A stretch of DNA of 64,000 nt from Nocardia sp. CNY236 (GTDB lineage Bacteria; Actinomycetota; Actinomycetes; Mycobacteriales; Mycobacteriaceae): NCBI RefSeq assembly GCF_000482385.1, contig NZ_AXVD01000010.1:140096-204095 (forward strand), in the 5' to 3' direction. Below, piece by piece: positions 36,289-45,780 of the stretch. The translations under genes were made by a program, and so were the position numbers. The stretch's first letter is position 1. Every line of letters begins with the position of its first letter. The notes below the pieces were generated by a model. It saw nothing but the letters and a program-made list of their open reading frames with translations. It was not told the DNA's origin and did no database searches.

Positions 36289-36512
36289 CGGGTTGTCCTC
36301 GCGTTCTTTCTACTCGGCGCGCACGCTCCCCGTGCGCGATTGCCGGACGTCCGCCGAGGATCCCAACCGACCCGGCTGGGTTTGCTCGGCAAGGCTCACG
36401 CCCCGTGTTCACGCCGCCGGACAGCTCGAGGCAACTCAGAGCATTGGCACCGACGGGCGAGCACGAACCGAGGAGAATGGTACCGGCTCGCCCCGGTGGT
36501 TCCGAAACCGCC

Positions 36513-36815
36513 TCATCCAGCGTCGAAATAGGATGTTTCGAGGTAGTCGTGCACAGCCTTGGCGTGCACCCGAAACGAGCGGCCGACCCGCACAGCAGGC
36601 AACTCGCCCGAATGCACCAGCCGATAAACCGTCATCTTGGATACCCGCATCAGAGTCGCCACTTCGGCAACCGTGAGGAATTGCGTACCGCTGCCGAGCA
36701 CGGACTGCCCGGGCGAACCGACCTCGCGCTGCACACGGGAACTGCCCCGGCCGCCTGCAGAGCCAGAGCCGCCGGACGTTCCAGAATCCGCAGACATCTT
36801 GTTCGAAGACACCAT
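36513..36815 (-). CDS. Helix-turn-helix, excisionase-family DNA-binding protein
   Basis: 100 residues. The C-terminal ~55 residues form a MerR/excisionase-type winged helix: FLTVAEVATLMRVSKMTVYRLVHSGELPAVRVGRSFRVHAKAVHDYL (quoted here in part as landmark). The N-terminal half is a Gly/Ser-rich linker. Homologues sit between proC and bS22 in mycobacteria (Rv0500A). Despite the family name it is chromosomal core and no integrase or att site is nearby. The start is uncertain: the ATG at 36815 has GGAGG 12 bases upstream; other in-frame starts exist at 36878 and 36797. Confidence 0.8.
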   Translation of the reverse strand: MVSSNKMSADSGTSGGSGSAGGRGSSRVQREVGSPGQSVLGSGTQFLTVAEVATLMRVSKMTVYRLVHSGELPAVRVGRSFRVHAKAVHDYLETSYFDAG

Positions 36816-36961
36816 CGCACCATCGACCTCCGGCACGTCCGCGCCACCGGCTTCCCCACCGGCGGAACAGACACGCACGTGCTCCTTGAAGCTTAGCGGG
36901 ACCAGTGGTGTTACTGCGACGGGAGTGAGAAATCAGGCTCGGCCAATCGGAAACGAAACGG

Positions 36962-37780
36962 TCACTCCACCGACGAGCCCTGTTCAGCCGAGCGCCGCTT
37001 GGCCGCGTGCATTCCTTCCAGGAACATCGAACGCAGTCCACCGCGCTCCAGCTCACGCATCGCAGCCGCGGTCGTGCCTGCAGGCGAGGTGACCGCGACA
37101 CGAAGTTCCGCGGCCGTCTGGTCCGAACTGTCCAGCAGCGCGGCAGAGCCGATCATGGTCTGCACCACGAGTTCGGTAGCGACGTCCCGGGCGAGACCGA
37201 GGCCGACGCCTGCCTCCACCATGGCCTCGACGACCAGGAAGAAATAGGCGGGCCCGGACCCGGATACCGCTGTGACCGCATCCATCTGGTTCTCCGCAAC
37301 GGTGACCACCTTGCCGACTGCGGCAAGCACGTCGGTCACCAGGTCCAGATGTTCTGCCCGCGCGTAACGGCCCGGCGCGATCACGCTCATACCTTGCCCC
37401 ACCAGCATTGGCGTATTCGGCATCACGCGCACGACAGGAAATCCCGCAGGCAACTTGCCCTCCAGTCGAGCTGTCGTCGTCCCGGCCGCCAGCGAGACGA
37501 GTATCTGGTCGCGGTCGCCACTGAGTTCGGCCTTGCTCAGCGCAGTCAACACACTGTCCACATCGCGCGGCTTCACCGCGACCACCAGCAGATCGGCACC
37601 GACCACTCCATCGGCCACGTCGTCGGTGACCCGAATACCGAAACGACCGGCGATCACATCGGCACGTTCTCGATGGGTCTCCACGACGACCAAGTCTTTG
37701 GTCATCCGTCCGGACTCCAGCAACCCGGCGGTCAACGCCTCCCCGATTCGCCCACCACCGATTACCGCAATTCTCGTCAT
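36962..37780 (-). CDS. proC: ProC, pyrroline-5-carboxylate reductase
   Basis: Last step of proline synthesis, reducing pyrroline-5-carboxylate with NAD(P)H. 272 residues. The Rossmann motif is RIAVIGGGRIGEALTAGLL at the N-terminus, followed by VVAVKPRDVDSVL, VVRVMPNTPMLVGQGMS and the dimerisation/active-site helix (AVTAVSGSGPAYFFLVVEAM, VTSPAGTTAAAMRELE). The ATG at 37780 is eight bases after TAGCCT with no Shine-Dalgarno, indicating a leaderless mRNA and excluding the longer frame to 38107. Confidence 0.95.
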   Translation of the reverse strand: MTRIAVIGGGRIGEALTAGLLESGRMTKDLVVVETHRERADVIAGRFGIRVTDDVADGVVGADLLVVAVKPRDVDSVLTALSKAELSGDRDQILVSLAAGTTTARLEGKLPAGFPVVRVMPNTPMLVGQGMSVIAPGRYARAEHLDLVTDVLAAVGKVVTVAENQMDAVTAVSGSGPAYFFLVVEAMVEAGVGLGLARDVATELVVQTMIGSAALLDSSDQTAAELRVAVTSPAGTTAAAMRELERGGLRSMFLEGMHAAKRRSAEQGSSVE

Positions 37781-37788
37781 GGGCCTCA

Positions 37789-37794
37789 AGGCTA
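37789..37794 (-). promoter_or_regulatory. -10 element for leaderless proC mRNA
   Basis: TAGCCT ends eight bases before the proC ATG at 37780. Confidence 0.45.
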
Positions 37795-37806
37795 GACGGG
37801 ACGTGA

Positions 37807-38700
37807 TCACTCCCAACGTTGGGGAACGAAGGCCAATTGCCGACTCTGCGCGACGACCGCCCCGGTGGAATCGATCACCGTCTGATCCTCGTCGAAGATT
37901 CGCTCGCCCACCTCGTGCGCCGAGGCGATGATGCGTAGCCAACCCGGCGCCGGCCGACGCCGCAGATATGTCGTCAGCTGCACGGTGGGCGCCCACCCCA
38001 CACGACCGAGGTTCATCGGTACCGGCGGGCTCATGTCGGCGCTCATCATCGCAAAGAACATGGCGACATCGGGGTCCTGCGCGTCGGCCGCGCGTGGACG
38101 TATCCACATCCGCAGGCGGGGTTCACCGGTCTCGCCACGCGCGAAGCGAGCCCATTCACTGTCGAGATAGGCCTCGGCGCCCTGACCCACGTGCACCACC
38201 TCACCCATCGGGGTGCCCGGTTCATAGCTGAATGCATCCTCGGATGGCTGCACCGGCATGTCGACGTCGTGCGAAATATGAATCGGATCGGCATCGTCGA
38301 GCCGGCCGAAGGTGAGAGCGGTGCGAACCATGACCCTCCCGCCCTGGACGAGGTCGACATCGGCGAGACAGATCTGGCGACCCCTCTTGCGCACGCGCAC
38401 CTCGTATTCGACCTCACCAGGATCCGGAGCACCGAGGAAGTCCGAACTCGCGGCGATCGGAGCCATACCGGTCGGGGCGGCTTCAGAGGACCGCAGCCAG
38501 TTCGTCGCCGCCGCCGCGCTTGCCGCGACCATCGTGCCGCCGTGCAGCTTGGTGCCAATGGTCCAGATTCCGTCGATGGTGCCCAGGTAGCGGCCGGAAT
38601 CCGGAGCGGACGCCGGCAACGGAGTCAGCGCACACACCCGACTGAAAGGCGCGTCATTCGCGGCCACTGTGCCGATATCGGCTGTCAGTTCCGTCGTCAT
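37807..38700 (-). CDS. TesB-like double-hotdog acyl-CoA thioesterase family protein
   Basis: 297 residues with the two-hotdog layout: an N-terminal domain (IDGIWTIGTKLHGGTMVAASAAAATNWL, VRVRKRGRQICLADVDLVQGGRVMVRTALTFG) and a C-terminal one ending IASAHEVGERIFDEDQTVIDSTGAVVAQSRQLAFVPQ. The HGG motif in the first domain is the typical PaaI/TesB element. Matches the Rv0499-type protein next to proC in mycobacteria. AGGAGTAAGG directly upstream supports the ATG at 38700. Acyl chain specificity cannot be inferred. Confidence 0.8.
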   Translation of the reverse strand: MTTELTADIGTVAANDAPFSRVCALTPLPASAPDSGRYLGTIDGIWTIGTKLHGGTMVAASAAAATNWLRSSEAAPTGMAPIAASSDFLGAPDPGEVEYEVRVRKRGRQICLADVDLVQGGRVMVRTALTFGRLDDADPIHISHDVDMPVQPSEDAFSYEPGTPMGEVVHVGQGAEAYLDSEWARFARGETGEPRLRMWIRPRAADAQDPDVAMFFAMMSADMSPPVPMNLGRVGWAPTVQLTTYLRRRPAPGWLRIIASAHEVGERIFDEDQTVIDSTGAVVAQSRQLAFVPQRWE

Positions 38701-38863
38701 CCTTACTCCTGATCCTCTACGGGCACGTTGCGATGACATCGCTGCGCCACGTGTCGCCTGCCGCAACGAGCTGTTCGTACAGCGTAGAACCAGGGGGGAT
38801 GCGCGCTGAATTTCCCGGTGGTGGAAATGCGACAGTCATCACAGCGGGGTGATCGCCCGCATG

Positions 38864-39841
38864 CTATTGCGTGATCACGGGCGTACGGGCCGAGGACGTA
38901 TCCAAGTGCTTGCGCGCGAAGACCAGTGTACGCTTCAACATCGCCGCGCGCTCCTGGGTCGTGCGTGCATTCTGTGTATTGATCTCCGCAACCGCCTGAC
39001 CGGAAAAGCCACTACGGACCAAACTCGCGCACACGTCTGCGCATGGCTGGGTGCCCTCGCCCGGAACGAGATGTTCATCGTGCGCGGCGCCGCGGCCGTC
39101 GGCCAAGTGCAGGTGGACCAGACCGGAACCCATACGAGACGCCATCGCCAGCGGGTCGGTGCCCGCAGTCGCGGTATGCGACAGATCGAGGGTGTAGTGG
39201 CGGAAACCGGTGAGTGTCGGATCGTAAGAGGGTGAGAAGGCAGTGAGCGCAGGACCCGGGCCGCGTCGTGCCAGACGTTTGACCGCGCCGTCGCCTCGGC
39301 CGAACAGCGTGTCCGCCCGCATGGGGAACATGTTCTCCACCGCGACGATCACTGGACTGGACTCCTCGAGCTCGACCACCTGGTCGGAGAACCCGGCCGC
39401 GTACTGGCGCTGCCACCGAAACGGTGGGTGGACGACCACTGTATGTGCACCGACCGCCTCCGCAGTGCGCACGCTGCGCGCGAGCTTGGCGATCGGATCC
39501 GAGCCCCACACACGCTGGGAGATCAGTAGGCACGGTGCGTGCACCGCGAGCACCGGGACATCATAGGTACGCGAGTACCCCTGCACGGTCGCGATGCTCT
39601 GACTCGCCGGTTCGGCCCAGACCATCAACTCGATACCGTCATAGCCGAGTTCAGCCGCGTAGCGGAACGCTGCCTCGGTGTTCTGCGGATACACCGACGC
39701 GGTCGACAGACCGACGGCAATGGGTTTGTGCCGAGGTGTACCACCTGTCCGACCTGCAGAGACGGCTGCCGAGGGCACGGCCGGATCGGACTCATGCCGC
39801 ACTTCGGTCCGACCAGCTCGTTCGATATCTCCCACGATCAC
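38864..39841 (-). CDS. Sugar phosphate isomerase/epimerase-like TIM-barrel protein
   Basis: 325 residues of the xylose-isomerase-like AP-endonuclease-2 barrel family: VGLSTASVYPQNTEAAFRYAAELGYDGIELMVW, LAVHAPCLL, TVVVHPPFRWQ, VENMFPM, YTLDLSHTATAG, LVHLHLADG and AVAEINTQ are in the positions of metal- and substrate-binding strands, with His, Glu and Asp metal ligands retained. The first ~35 residues are an extra tail. It follows the repeat-bearing membrane protein by seven bases and corresponds to Rv0498. The substrate is unknown. Confidence 0.8.
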   Translation of the reverse strand: MIVGDIERAGRTEVRHESDPAVPSAAVSAGRTGGTPRHKPIAVGLSTASVYPQNTEAAFRYAAELGYDGIELMVWAEPASQSIATVQGYSRTYDVPVLAVHAPCLLISQRVWGSDPIAKLARSVRTAEAVGAHTVVVHPPFRWQRQYAAGFSDQVVELEESSPVIVAVENMFPMRADTLFGRGDGAVKRLARRGPGPALTAFSPSYDPTLTGFRHYTLDLSHTATAGTDPLAMASRMGSGLVHLHLADGRGAAHDEHLVPGEGTQPCADVCASLVRSGFSGQAVAEINTQNARTTQERAAMLKRTLVFARKHLDTSSARTPVITQ

Positions 39842-39848
39842 TCCCTAC

Positions 39849-41603
39849 TCAGTTCGTGCTGAGCAGAAAGGCCAGCGGCCCCAGCGTCACGAAAGTGCCC
39901 ACGACGACCGCGATCACGGTGCTCAGTATGTCGTCGGTGCGCCGCAGAACTCGCACCAGACCCACCATGCCGAGAATCACGATCATTGCCAGCACCAGCG
40001 CCATCCAGGGAAGCACTTCCCACATACGCTCGAAACCTTTGAACAACACTATTCCCGCGACGGCCGCACCAGCGCTCTGACCTCCCAGGATCATCCATTG
40101 GCGCCGGTTGCCAGCGGATGGCGCGGCTCGCAGTGTCGTCTTTTTGCCCTGCGTCCTGGTCTTGTTCGGTGCCCGCGTCTCGCTTTGTGTCCCCGCCTTG
40201 CCCCGAATCCTCGCCTTGCCCGGAATCCCCGCCTTGCCCGGAATCCCCGCCTTGCCTCGGATCCCGGTCTTACCCCGAATCCCGGCCTTGCCCCGAATCC
40301 CCTTGCCCCGTATCCCGGTCTCCCTGTGCGGTCTGGACTCCTGATGCACCGAACGCATCGGACGCGACACCGAGTCCGGAGAGCGACGCTCGATACCGGT
40401 ATCGCTGTCCTTCTCGGCCACGTCGATCGGTTGGTAGACGTCTGTGACACCCTCGGATGCCGCGACCTCGGAACGTCCCATGTCCGCGGAACTCCCGGCG
40501 TCCGTGCTCCCGTGCCGATCCATGTCGTCCTGCTCGGCGCGCTCGACACTGCCACGCAACAGATCGCCGGCGACCGTCTGGCCGGAGACGAGCTGCTGAT
40601 CCTGACTGGCCAACGACCACGCCGCGGTCGGCATATCGGCGGATTCACGCGCAGTGTCCCGCGGAGCCGGCATCCGATGCCGTCGCGCGGACCATGGAGG
40701 CAGACCGTCCCCGCCCATACCACTGCGCCTGGACGGTCTGCGACGAACCTCCGGCTGAGCAGCAGCGGAGACCGGTGATCTCGGGTCGGGCTCGGATGGC
40801 GCAGAGTCGGGCAGCGGGTGCGAAACGGAGTCGGAATCGGCGGGCGGCGTCAACCATGCCGCAGTGGGCGGGCCCAGATCCGTTACCGAATCCGCTGTTT
40901 CCGGTGCTTCTGCCGCCTCCCGTGCTTCTGCCGCCTCCGCCGCTCGGCGGCGTGCGGCACGGCCACCGCGGACTCCGTAATGTTCGGCGAGCCCGTGTAA
41001 TCGACCTCGCTCCGGCCCTGCGGAACCGGGCTCCTCTGTGTCCACCCGGCCGTCGCTCGAATCGGCGCTCGCGAAATCTGCCACAGCACTGTGGTCGGAT
41101 GGTTTGCTCTCGTCCCCTACCGCGACGACTTCTTCCTCCGGCCGCCTACGTCGACGTCTACGCCCGGACCGAGCGGGCGGCGCGTCGCTGGGCGACGCGT
41201 CCGTTGCGACCGGGCCAGGGAACGACGCATCGGCCATCGAAGTATCCGCAGCCAGCGATTCGGGCGCGGCGGCTGGCCCAGGGGTGGGCAGCTCCCAACT
41301 CCGGACGGCCGAGTTCGACGACGTGGATGCCATACCGGGTGTCGACGCGACAGACACCGGCTCCACGGCCGGTGCGTCGGCCACCGCCGGAGCCTGCGCG
41401 GGCTCGTCTGTCTCGGAGTCGGGCGCGGCATGTGCCGAATGGCTGGCGCCCTCCCGAACGACTGGCAACTCGCCGGTCAGCTCTGCAACCGAGACACTCC
41501 GGCCATTGCGGCGGCGCCTGCCACCGCCAGAGGGAGTCGCACCCTGCTGGCCATTGCGAGCCAACAGTTCGGCAACCGACAGCTGCTTGGAATCCTCGCT
41601 CAT
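39849..41603 (-). CDS. Large low-complexity membrane protein with collagen-like basic repeats
   Basis: 584 residues. The first ~500 residues are low complexity: the motif SVAELLARNGQ near the start and SVSVAELTGELPVV shortly after, long Ala/Pro/Ser/Glu stretches, Arg clusters, and at ~428-470 a run of GIRGK/AGIPGK units. The C-terminus has three membrane helices (GGQSAGAAVAGIVLFKGF, VLPWMALVLAMIVILGMVGLVRVL, STVIAVVVGTFVTLGPLAFLL). The corresponding mycobacterial gene (Rv0497) is shorter in my recollection. The GTG/ATG start overlaps the Ppx stop by four bases (41600-41603). A cytoplasmic tail tethered to the membrane that binds nucleic acid or polyanions would fit its charge; function unknown. 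Confidence 0.78.
   Translation of the reverse strand: MSEDSKQLSVAELLARNGQQGATPSGGGRRRRNGRSVSVAELTGELPVVREGASHSAHAAPDSETDEPAQAPAVADAPAVEPVSVASTPGMASTSSNSAVRSWELPTPGPAAAPESLAADTSMADASFPGPVATDASPSDAPPARSGRRRRRRRPEEEVVAVGDESKPSDHSAVADFASADSSDGRVDTEEPGSAGPERGRLHGLAEHYGVRGGRAARRRAAEAAEAREAAEAPETADSVTDLGPPTAAWLTPPADSDSVSHPLPDSAPSEPDPRSPVSAAAQPEVRRRPSRRSGMGGDGLPPWSARRHRMPAPRDTARESADMPTAAWSLASQDQQLVSGQTVAGDLLRGSVERAEQDDMDRHGSTDAGSSADMGRSEVAASEGVTDVYQPIDVAEKDSDTGIERRSPDSVSRPMRSVHQESRPHRETGIRGKGIRGKAGIRGKTGIRGKAGIPGKAGIPGKARIRGKAGTQSETRAPNKTRTQGKKTTLRAAPSAGNRRQWMILGGQSAGAAVAGIVLFKGFERMWEVLPWMALVLAMIVILGMVGLVRVLRRTDDILSTVIAVVVGTFVTLGPLAFLLSTN
40192..40322. repeat. In-frame 18-bp repeat tract coding for G-X-X-G-K units
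   Basis: On the + strand the unit CCCGCCTTGCCCGGAATC and variants recur about seven times. Read on the minus strand it codes for Ala-Gly-Ile-(Arg/Pro)-Gly-Lys hexapeptides. Two shortened units lack three bases, so frame is kept throughout. Confidence 0.85.
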
Positions 41604-42631
41604 GACGACACTGCTCCGATCGAGCCGGGCAACCGCGTGCTACCGCCGGTCCGCGTGCCGTCTCCGGTCGCCGGTCCCACAGAGCAGGGTGCCTCGGGTC
41701 CACCATCCATATCGGTATCCAGTTTGCGCAGGATGAGCCCCTCACGCAGCGCCCAAGGGCAAATCTCCAAGGTATCCAGCGACAGCGCCCGCATACTCGC
41801 CTCCGCGACCAATGCTCCAGCCACCAATTGCCGTGACCGATCGGAACTCACGCCTTCCAATTCTGCACGGTCGGAGGCCGTCATCCGCGAGATGAACGCA
41901 ATCAGTTGGCGCAGACCCGAACTGGTGAGTGTCCGACGAACCCGAAGCCCCGCCGCCGACGGAGCAGCCCCGGTCAACCGTGCGAGTGACCGAAATGTCT
42001 TCGATGTGCCGACAGCGAGATCGGGCCTACCCGGCTCGAGCAGCGTCTTCGCTGGAACCACCAGTTCGGCGTCGAGCCAGTCGCGCAGTACGGCGACACG
42101 ACGCTTGCCAGGCGGATCCTCACGCAGCCACTCCCTGGTCAGGCGACCCGCGCCCACCTGCAGTGACAGTGCAACGTCGGGTTCTTCGTCACCGCCGTTG
42201 CTCATTTCCAACGAACCACCGCCGATATCCAGATTCAGGATGCGTCCTGCGCTCCAGCCGTACCACCGGCGTACCGCGAGAAAAGTCAGTCGCGCCTCGT
42301 CGACGCCGGACAGCACGCGCAGATCGACGCCGGTCGCGGCGCGCACCCGGGCGAGAACCTCGTCGGAATTGGCCGCTTCTCGCAGTGCCGAGGTGGCGAA
42401 AGGCATCAGTTCCACGCAACGCGACGTCTCCGCAATGCTGGCGAACTCGGCGACGGTGTCGATCAACCGCTGGGCACCGACATCGGTGATCCGACCGGCA
42501 TCATCGATGTTCTCCGCTAGTCGCAGTGCGGCCTTCGTCGAGCTCATCGGTAGCGGGTGACCACCACGATGCGCATCCACCACAAGCAGGTGGACCGTAT
42601 TGCTTCCAACATCGAGTACCCCGAGCCGCAC
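41600..42631 (-). CDS. Ppx/GppA-family phosphatase (exopolyphosphatase-like)
   Basis: 343 residues of the ASKHA fold. The phosphate-1 loop is [57 protein letters not shown] and [14 protein letters not shown] (phosphate-2/adenosine region) follow. Mycobacterial Rv0496 (Ppx1) is an exopolyphosphatase acting on short polyphosphate and lacks the C-terminal domains of E. coli Ppx; this protein has the same short architecture. A pppGpp phosphatase role is the alternative. The location next to senX3-regX3 fits phosphate metabolism. The GTG at 42631 is six bases after TACCGT with no Shine-Dalgarno. Confidence 0.9.
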   Translation of the reverse strand: MRLGVLDVGSNTVHLLVVDAHRGGHPLPMSSTKAALRLAENIDDAGRITDVGAQRLIDTVAEFASIAETSRCVELMPFATSALREAANSDEVLARVRAATGVDLRVLSGVDEARLTFLAVRRWYGWSAGRILNLDIGGGSLEMSNGGDEEPDVALSLQVGAGRLTREWLREDPPGKRRVAVLRDWLDAELVVPAKTLLEPGRPDLAVGTSKTFRSLARLTGAAPSAAGLRVRRTLTSSGLRQLIAFISRMTASDRAELEGVSSDRSRQLVAGALVAEASMRALSLDTLEICPWALREGLILRKLDTDMDGGPEAPCSVGPATGDGTRTGGSTRLPGSIGAVSS

Positions 42632-42637
42632 ATCAAC

Positions 42638-42643
42638 ACGGTA
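42638..42643 (-). promoter_or_regulatory. -10 element for leaderless ppx-family operon
   Basis: TACCGT ends six bases before the GTG at 42631. Confidence 0.5.
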
Positions 42644-42682
42644 CTGGGTACGGCGGAACTTCAGCCCAGGCGACCGAACTGT

Positions 42683-42688
42683 TAGCGT
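42683..42688 (+). promoter_or_regulatory. -10 element for leaderless cysteine-rich protein mRNA
   Basis: TAGCGT ends eight bases before the GTG at 42697. Confidence 0.45.
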
Positions 42689-42696
42689 CCTCTACT

Positions 42697-43590
42697 GTGA
42701 CGGTAGGCGCATCCACAAGCGGCTCGACCCGGCCGGCACCAGCGGGAAAGATCGCTCCGGCCCCCGAGGTCGATTCCGACTTTCCTCGTGAATGGATCGA
42801 ATTCATCGACCCAGCGAACGATGAGCATCTGATTGTCGCGGATCTCACGTGGCTGTTGTCGAAATGGACGTGCGTATTCGGCACACCGGCCTGTCAAGGC
42901 ATCTTGGCCTACCGGCCGAACGACGGATGCTGTACGCATGGTGCGTTCCTCTCCGACGACGACGACCGCAAGCGACTACGCCGAGCTGTGAAAATGCTCA
43001 CGCCACAGGATTGGCAGCTGATGCCCGAGGCCACGAACGCGCAGGGCAAGATCACCAAGAAGGGTTATCTGGAACGCGACGAACTGGACGACGAACCAGC
43101 GCTACGGACCCGTCGGGTAGACGGCGCGTGCATCTTCCTCAACCGCCCAGGCTTCACCGGCGGTGTCGGTTGCGCGCTGCACACCATGGCCTTGCGCCGC
43201 GGAATCGAACCACTGGAAGTGAAACCGGACGTGTGCTGGCAACTGCCGATCCGGCGCACGCAGGAGTGGGTGGACCGCCCTGATGGTGTCCAGATCCTGC
43301 GCACTGTGATCGGCGAATACGACCGCCGCGGGTGGGGGCCGGGCGGGGCCGATCTGGATTGGTACTGTTCCGGCTCCCCCGACGCGCACACTGGACAGCG
43401 GCCGGTATGGCGATCGTATGCAGCCGAGCTGACCGAGTTGCTCGGCGCGCCGGCCTACGACGAGCTGGCGCGGCACTGCACGCGCCGGGAAGGACTCGGC
43501 CTGATCGCCATCCACCCGGCCACCGTGCACGCCGACCGAATGCGCGACCAGACGATCGCACCTGCCGACGGTCAGGATTCCAGTTTGTAA
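42697..43590 (+). CDS. Conserved cysteine-containing protein (Rv0495c-like)
   Basis: 297 residues. The conserved core holds clustered metal-ligand-type cysteines: [16 protein letters not shown] (C59, C66) and [16 protein letters not shown] (C78, C79, then His), with further cysteines in [26 protein letters not shown] and [11 protein letters not shown]. The pattern suggests an iron-sulfur or zinc site, as in DUF3109/YkgJ-type proteins, but I cannot confirm the family. It is divergent from the Ppx gene and overlaps the convergent regX3 3' end by 19 bases, an order retained in mycobacteria. The GTG start is supported by the upstream TAGCGT hexamer. Confidence 0.8.
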   Translation: MTVGASTSGSTRPAPAGKIAPAPEVDSDFPREWIEFIDPANDEHLIVADLTWLLSKWTCVFGTPACQGILAYRPNDGCCTHGAFLSDDDDRKRLRRAVKMLTPQDWQLMPEATNAQGKITKKGYLERDELDDEPALRTRRVDGACIFLNRPGFTGGVGCALHTMALRRGIEPLEVKPDVCWQLPIRRTQEWVDRPDGVQILRTVIGEYDRRGWGPGGADLDWYCSGSPDAHTGQRPVWRSYAAELTELLGAPAYDELARHCTRREGLGLIAIHPATVHADRMRDQTIAPADGQDSSL

Positions 43591-44261
43591 CCGAGGCCGC
43601 GCACGGTGACCAAATGCTCCGGTTTCGCCGGATCGGTTTCGATCTTCGAGCGCAGCCGTTTGACATGTACGTCCAGGGTCTTGGTGTCGCCCACGTAGTC
43701 GGCGCCCCATACGCGGTCGATCAACTGGCCCCGAGTGAGCACGCGCCCGGAATTGCGCAGCAGGTACTCGAGGAGATCGAATTCTTTGAGCGGCAACGTC
43801 ACCGCGGTGCCGTTCACCAGCACGGTGTGTCGATCGACATCCATGCGCACCGGACCGGCTTCCAGCACGCCAGTGTCGCCGACTCCCTCCAATTCTTCAC
43901 TTGCGCCACGGCGCAACACCGCACGGATGCGCGCGATGAGTTCGCGCGCGGAATACGGCTTGGTGACATAGTCGTCGGCGCCGAGTTCGAGGCCCACCAC
44001 TTTGTCGATCTCGCTATCGCGTGCCGTGACCATGATCACAGGGACGCCGCTGCGGCTACGCAATTGTTTACACACGTCCGTGCCGCTCATACCGGGCAGC
44101 ATGAGGTCGAGCAGGACTATGTCTGCGCCGGATCGGTCGAATTCTGCGAGCGCCGAGGGGCCGTCGCCGACCACGGTCACCTCGAATCCCTCCTTGCGCA
44201 GCAAGAACGCGAGCGGATCGGCCAGCGACTCCTCATCTTCGACGATCAGAACACTCGTCAT
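43572..44261 (-). CDS. regX3: RegX3, phosphate-responsive OmpR-type response regulator
   Basis: 229 residues. The receiver domain has the acidic pocket (VEDEE) and phosphoacceptor D52 ([12 protein letters not shown]), T79-region VTARDS and the lysine in [13 protein letters not shown]. The C-terminal winged helix is OmpR-type ([40 protein letters not shown]). Family knowledge: SenX3-RegX3 activates phosphate-uptake and related genes when phosphate is low. It overlaps senX3 by four bases (ATGA) here, so the two are coupled, unlike mycobacteria where MIRU repeats often separate them. gpmA and a Ppx-family gene lie nearby. Confidence 0.95.
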   Translation of the reverse strand: MTSVLIVEDEESLADPLAFLLRKEGFEVTVVGDGPSALAEFDRSGADIVLLDLMLPGMSGTDVCKQLRSRSGVPVIMVTARDSEIDKVVGLELGADDYVTKPYSARELIARIRAVLRRGASEELEGVGDTGVLEAGPVRMDVDRHTVLVNGTAVTLPLKEFDLLEYLLRNSGRVLTRGQLIDRVWGADYVGDTKTLDVHVKRLRSKIETDPAKPEHLVTVRGLGYKLES

Positions 44262-45487
44262 CTGCGTGCCTCCACACCATTCGATCGGCCCGGTACCACG
44301 GGACGCGGGCTTGTTTCATTCGAACTCATCACAGCGCTGTCGTCATCGGAGTTCGCTTCGTAATGAGCAGGTATTCGCAATGTGAAAGTCGATCCCGTGC
44401 CCAACTTGCTCCACAGGGTGATCTCTCCGTTGTGATTGGCGGCTACGTGTTTGGCAATGGCCAGACCCAGGCCGGTGCCGCCGGTGGCGCGTGAGCGCGC
44501 CTTGTCGGACCGAAAGAATCGTTCGAACACCCGTTGTTGGTCTTCTTTGGCGATGCCGATGCCGCGGTCGGTCACGGCCATCGCGACGTTGTCGCCGCGC
44601 AGCGATCGACTCACCGAGACATGTGAACCGGGCGGCGAGTAGGCAATCGCGTTCTCCACCAGATTGGACAACGCAGTGACCAGCAGGGTTTCGTCACCGA
44701 GCACCTCGAGTCCACTCGGTCTGTCGGTGCTGACGGTGATCCCTGCGGCCTCGGCTGCGGTATCGGAGCGGTCGACGGCCTGAGTGACCACGGTATCCAC
44801 GTCCACCACCTCGAGTTCGGGTAGCTTTTCCGCGCCCTGGAGACGTGAGAGCGCGATCAGTTCGGTCACCATCTTCCCGAGCCGGCGCGATTCGCCCAGC
44901 ACGCGCTCACCGAAATGACGTACGGCCACCGGGTCCTCGGCCGATTCCAGCAGGGCCTCGGCCAACAGACTCATGGCGCCGACGGGAGTCTTGAGCTCGT
45001 GACTGACGTTGGCGACGAAATCACGGCGGGTGGCCTCCATCCGAGCCTGCTCGGAGTCGTCGTCGGCGAACAGGACGGTCAAGGAGGTCTCGTCGCGCGA
45101 CAGTTGCCGTGCAACGCCGCGCACCGCGATCCGACCGCGACCAGGGACGGGGTGCTTGGCGGTGAGGTCGAACTCGGTGGACTCGCCGCTGGCCAACGCC
45201 TTTTCCACAGCTGCCCACGCTCGCTCGTCGAGCAATCGGTCGCGGACCAACCCGAGTTCCTCCGCGCGAGGATTCACCAACACGACGTCCCGATGCTCGT
45301 CGACGACGGCGATGCCACTCTCGGAAGCGAGCACGATCAGATCGAGGACCTGTGACGTCGTGAGTCCGGACTCGGCCTGCCGACGGGCAGCCTGCCGAGC
45401 ATTCACATAGGGAATCAGCAGTCCCCCCACTGCCAGACCGATGGCGGCCGCAAGAACGGCGAACAACACGGCCTGCGCAACACTCAC
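44258..45487 (-). CDS. senX3: SenX3, sensor histidine kinase for phosphate signalling
   Basis: 409 residues. Two N-terminal membrane helices are compressed into one hydrophobic stretch ([25 protein letters not shown]); a PAS domain follows ([26 protein letters not shown] quoted in part), then the HisKA helix with phosphoacceptor H163 ([19 protein letters not shown]) and HATPase_c ([43 protein letters not shown]). The lack of a sizeable extracellular domain fits SenX3, which senses phosphate status through the Pst/PhoU system. The GTG at 45487 is six bases after TACGAT, implying a leaderless senX3-regX3 mRNA. Confidence 0.94.
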   Translation of the reverse strand: MSVAQAVLFAVLAAAIGLAVGGLLIPYVNARQAARRQAESGLTTSQVLDLIVLASESGIAVVDEHRDVVLVNPRAEELGLVRDRLLDERAWAAVEKALASGESTEFDLTAKHPVPGRGRIAVRGVARQLSRDETSLTVLFADDDSEQARMEATRRDFVANVSHELKTPVGAMSLLAEALLESAEDPVAVRHFGERVLGESRRLGKMVTELIALSRLQGAEKLPELEVVDVDTVVTQAVDRSDTAAEAAGITVSTDRPSGLEVLGDETLLVTALSNLVENAIAYSPPGSHVSVSRSLRGDNVAMAVTDRGIGIAKEDQQRVFERFFRSDKARSRATGGTGLGLAIAKHVAANHNGEITLWSKLGTGSTFTLRIPAHYEANSDDDSAVMSSNETSPRPVVPGRSNGVEARR

Positions 45488-45493
45488 ACTTGA

Positions 45494-45521
45494 ATCGTAC
45501 GGTCGTCAACCGGGCGACCAA
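45494..45521 (-). promoter_or_regulatory. senX3-regX3 promoter
   Basis: TTGGTC (45521-45516), a 16-base spacer and TACGAT (45499-45494), ending six bases before the senX3 GTG. Confidence 0.5.
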
Positions 45522-45680
45522 CTCCGGGTACACGAAGTTTCGCGCAGGTCACACCCCCTTTCCGTGGTGTTGGGCGGGGGTTTACGTTGTGTTCGACATC
45601 GCGCATTGCCCTACCAGTACCGATCGTCCGGCTTGCGGTGCTGGCGGACATCGGCGGACTCGACTCGGCCCCAGCCTATT

Positions 45681-45723
45681 CGGCAGTGGAGCCAACTCGG
45701 CAGTGGAGCCAACTCGGCAGTGG
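45681..45723. repeat. 17-bp tandem repeat, about 2.5 copies
   Basis: CGGCAGTGGAGCCAACT at 45681-45697 and 45698-45714, then nine matching bases of a third copy. It lies in the 293-base interval between the CocE-type gene and senX3, which otherwise shows no gene. Confidence 0.9.
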
Positions 45724-45780
45724 CCGAGACGAGTGCTTCCCAGCACGCGAGAACCCGCGGCGCCCGGAATGCTCGCGGGT

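Noticed and set aside
36513..36815. Mobile element suggested by an excisionase-like HTH
   Set aside because: No integrase, att repeat or tRNA; same location in mycobacterial core chromosomes.
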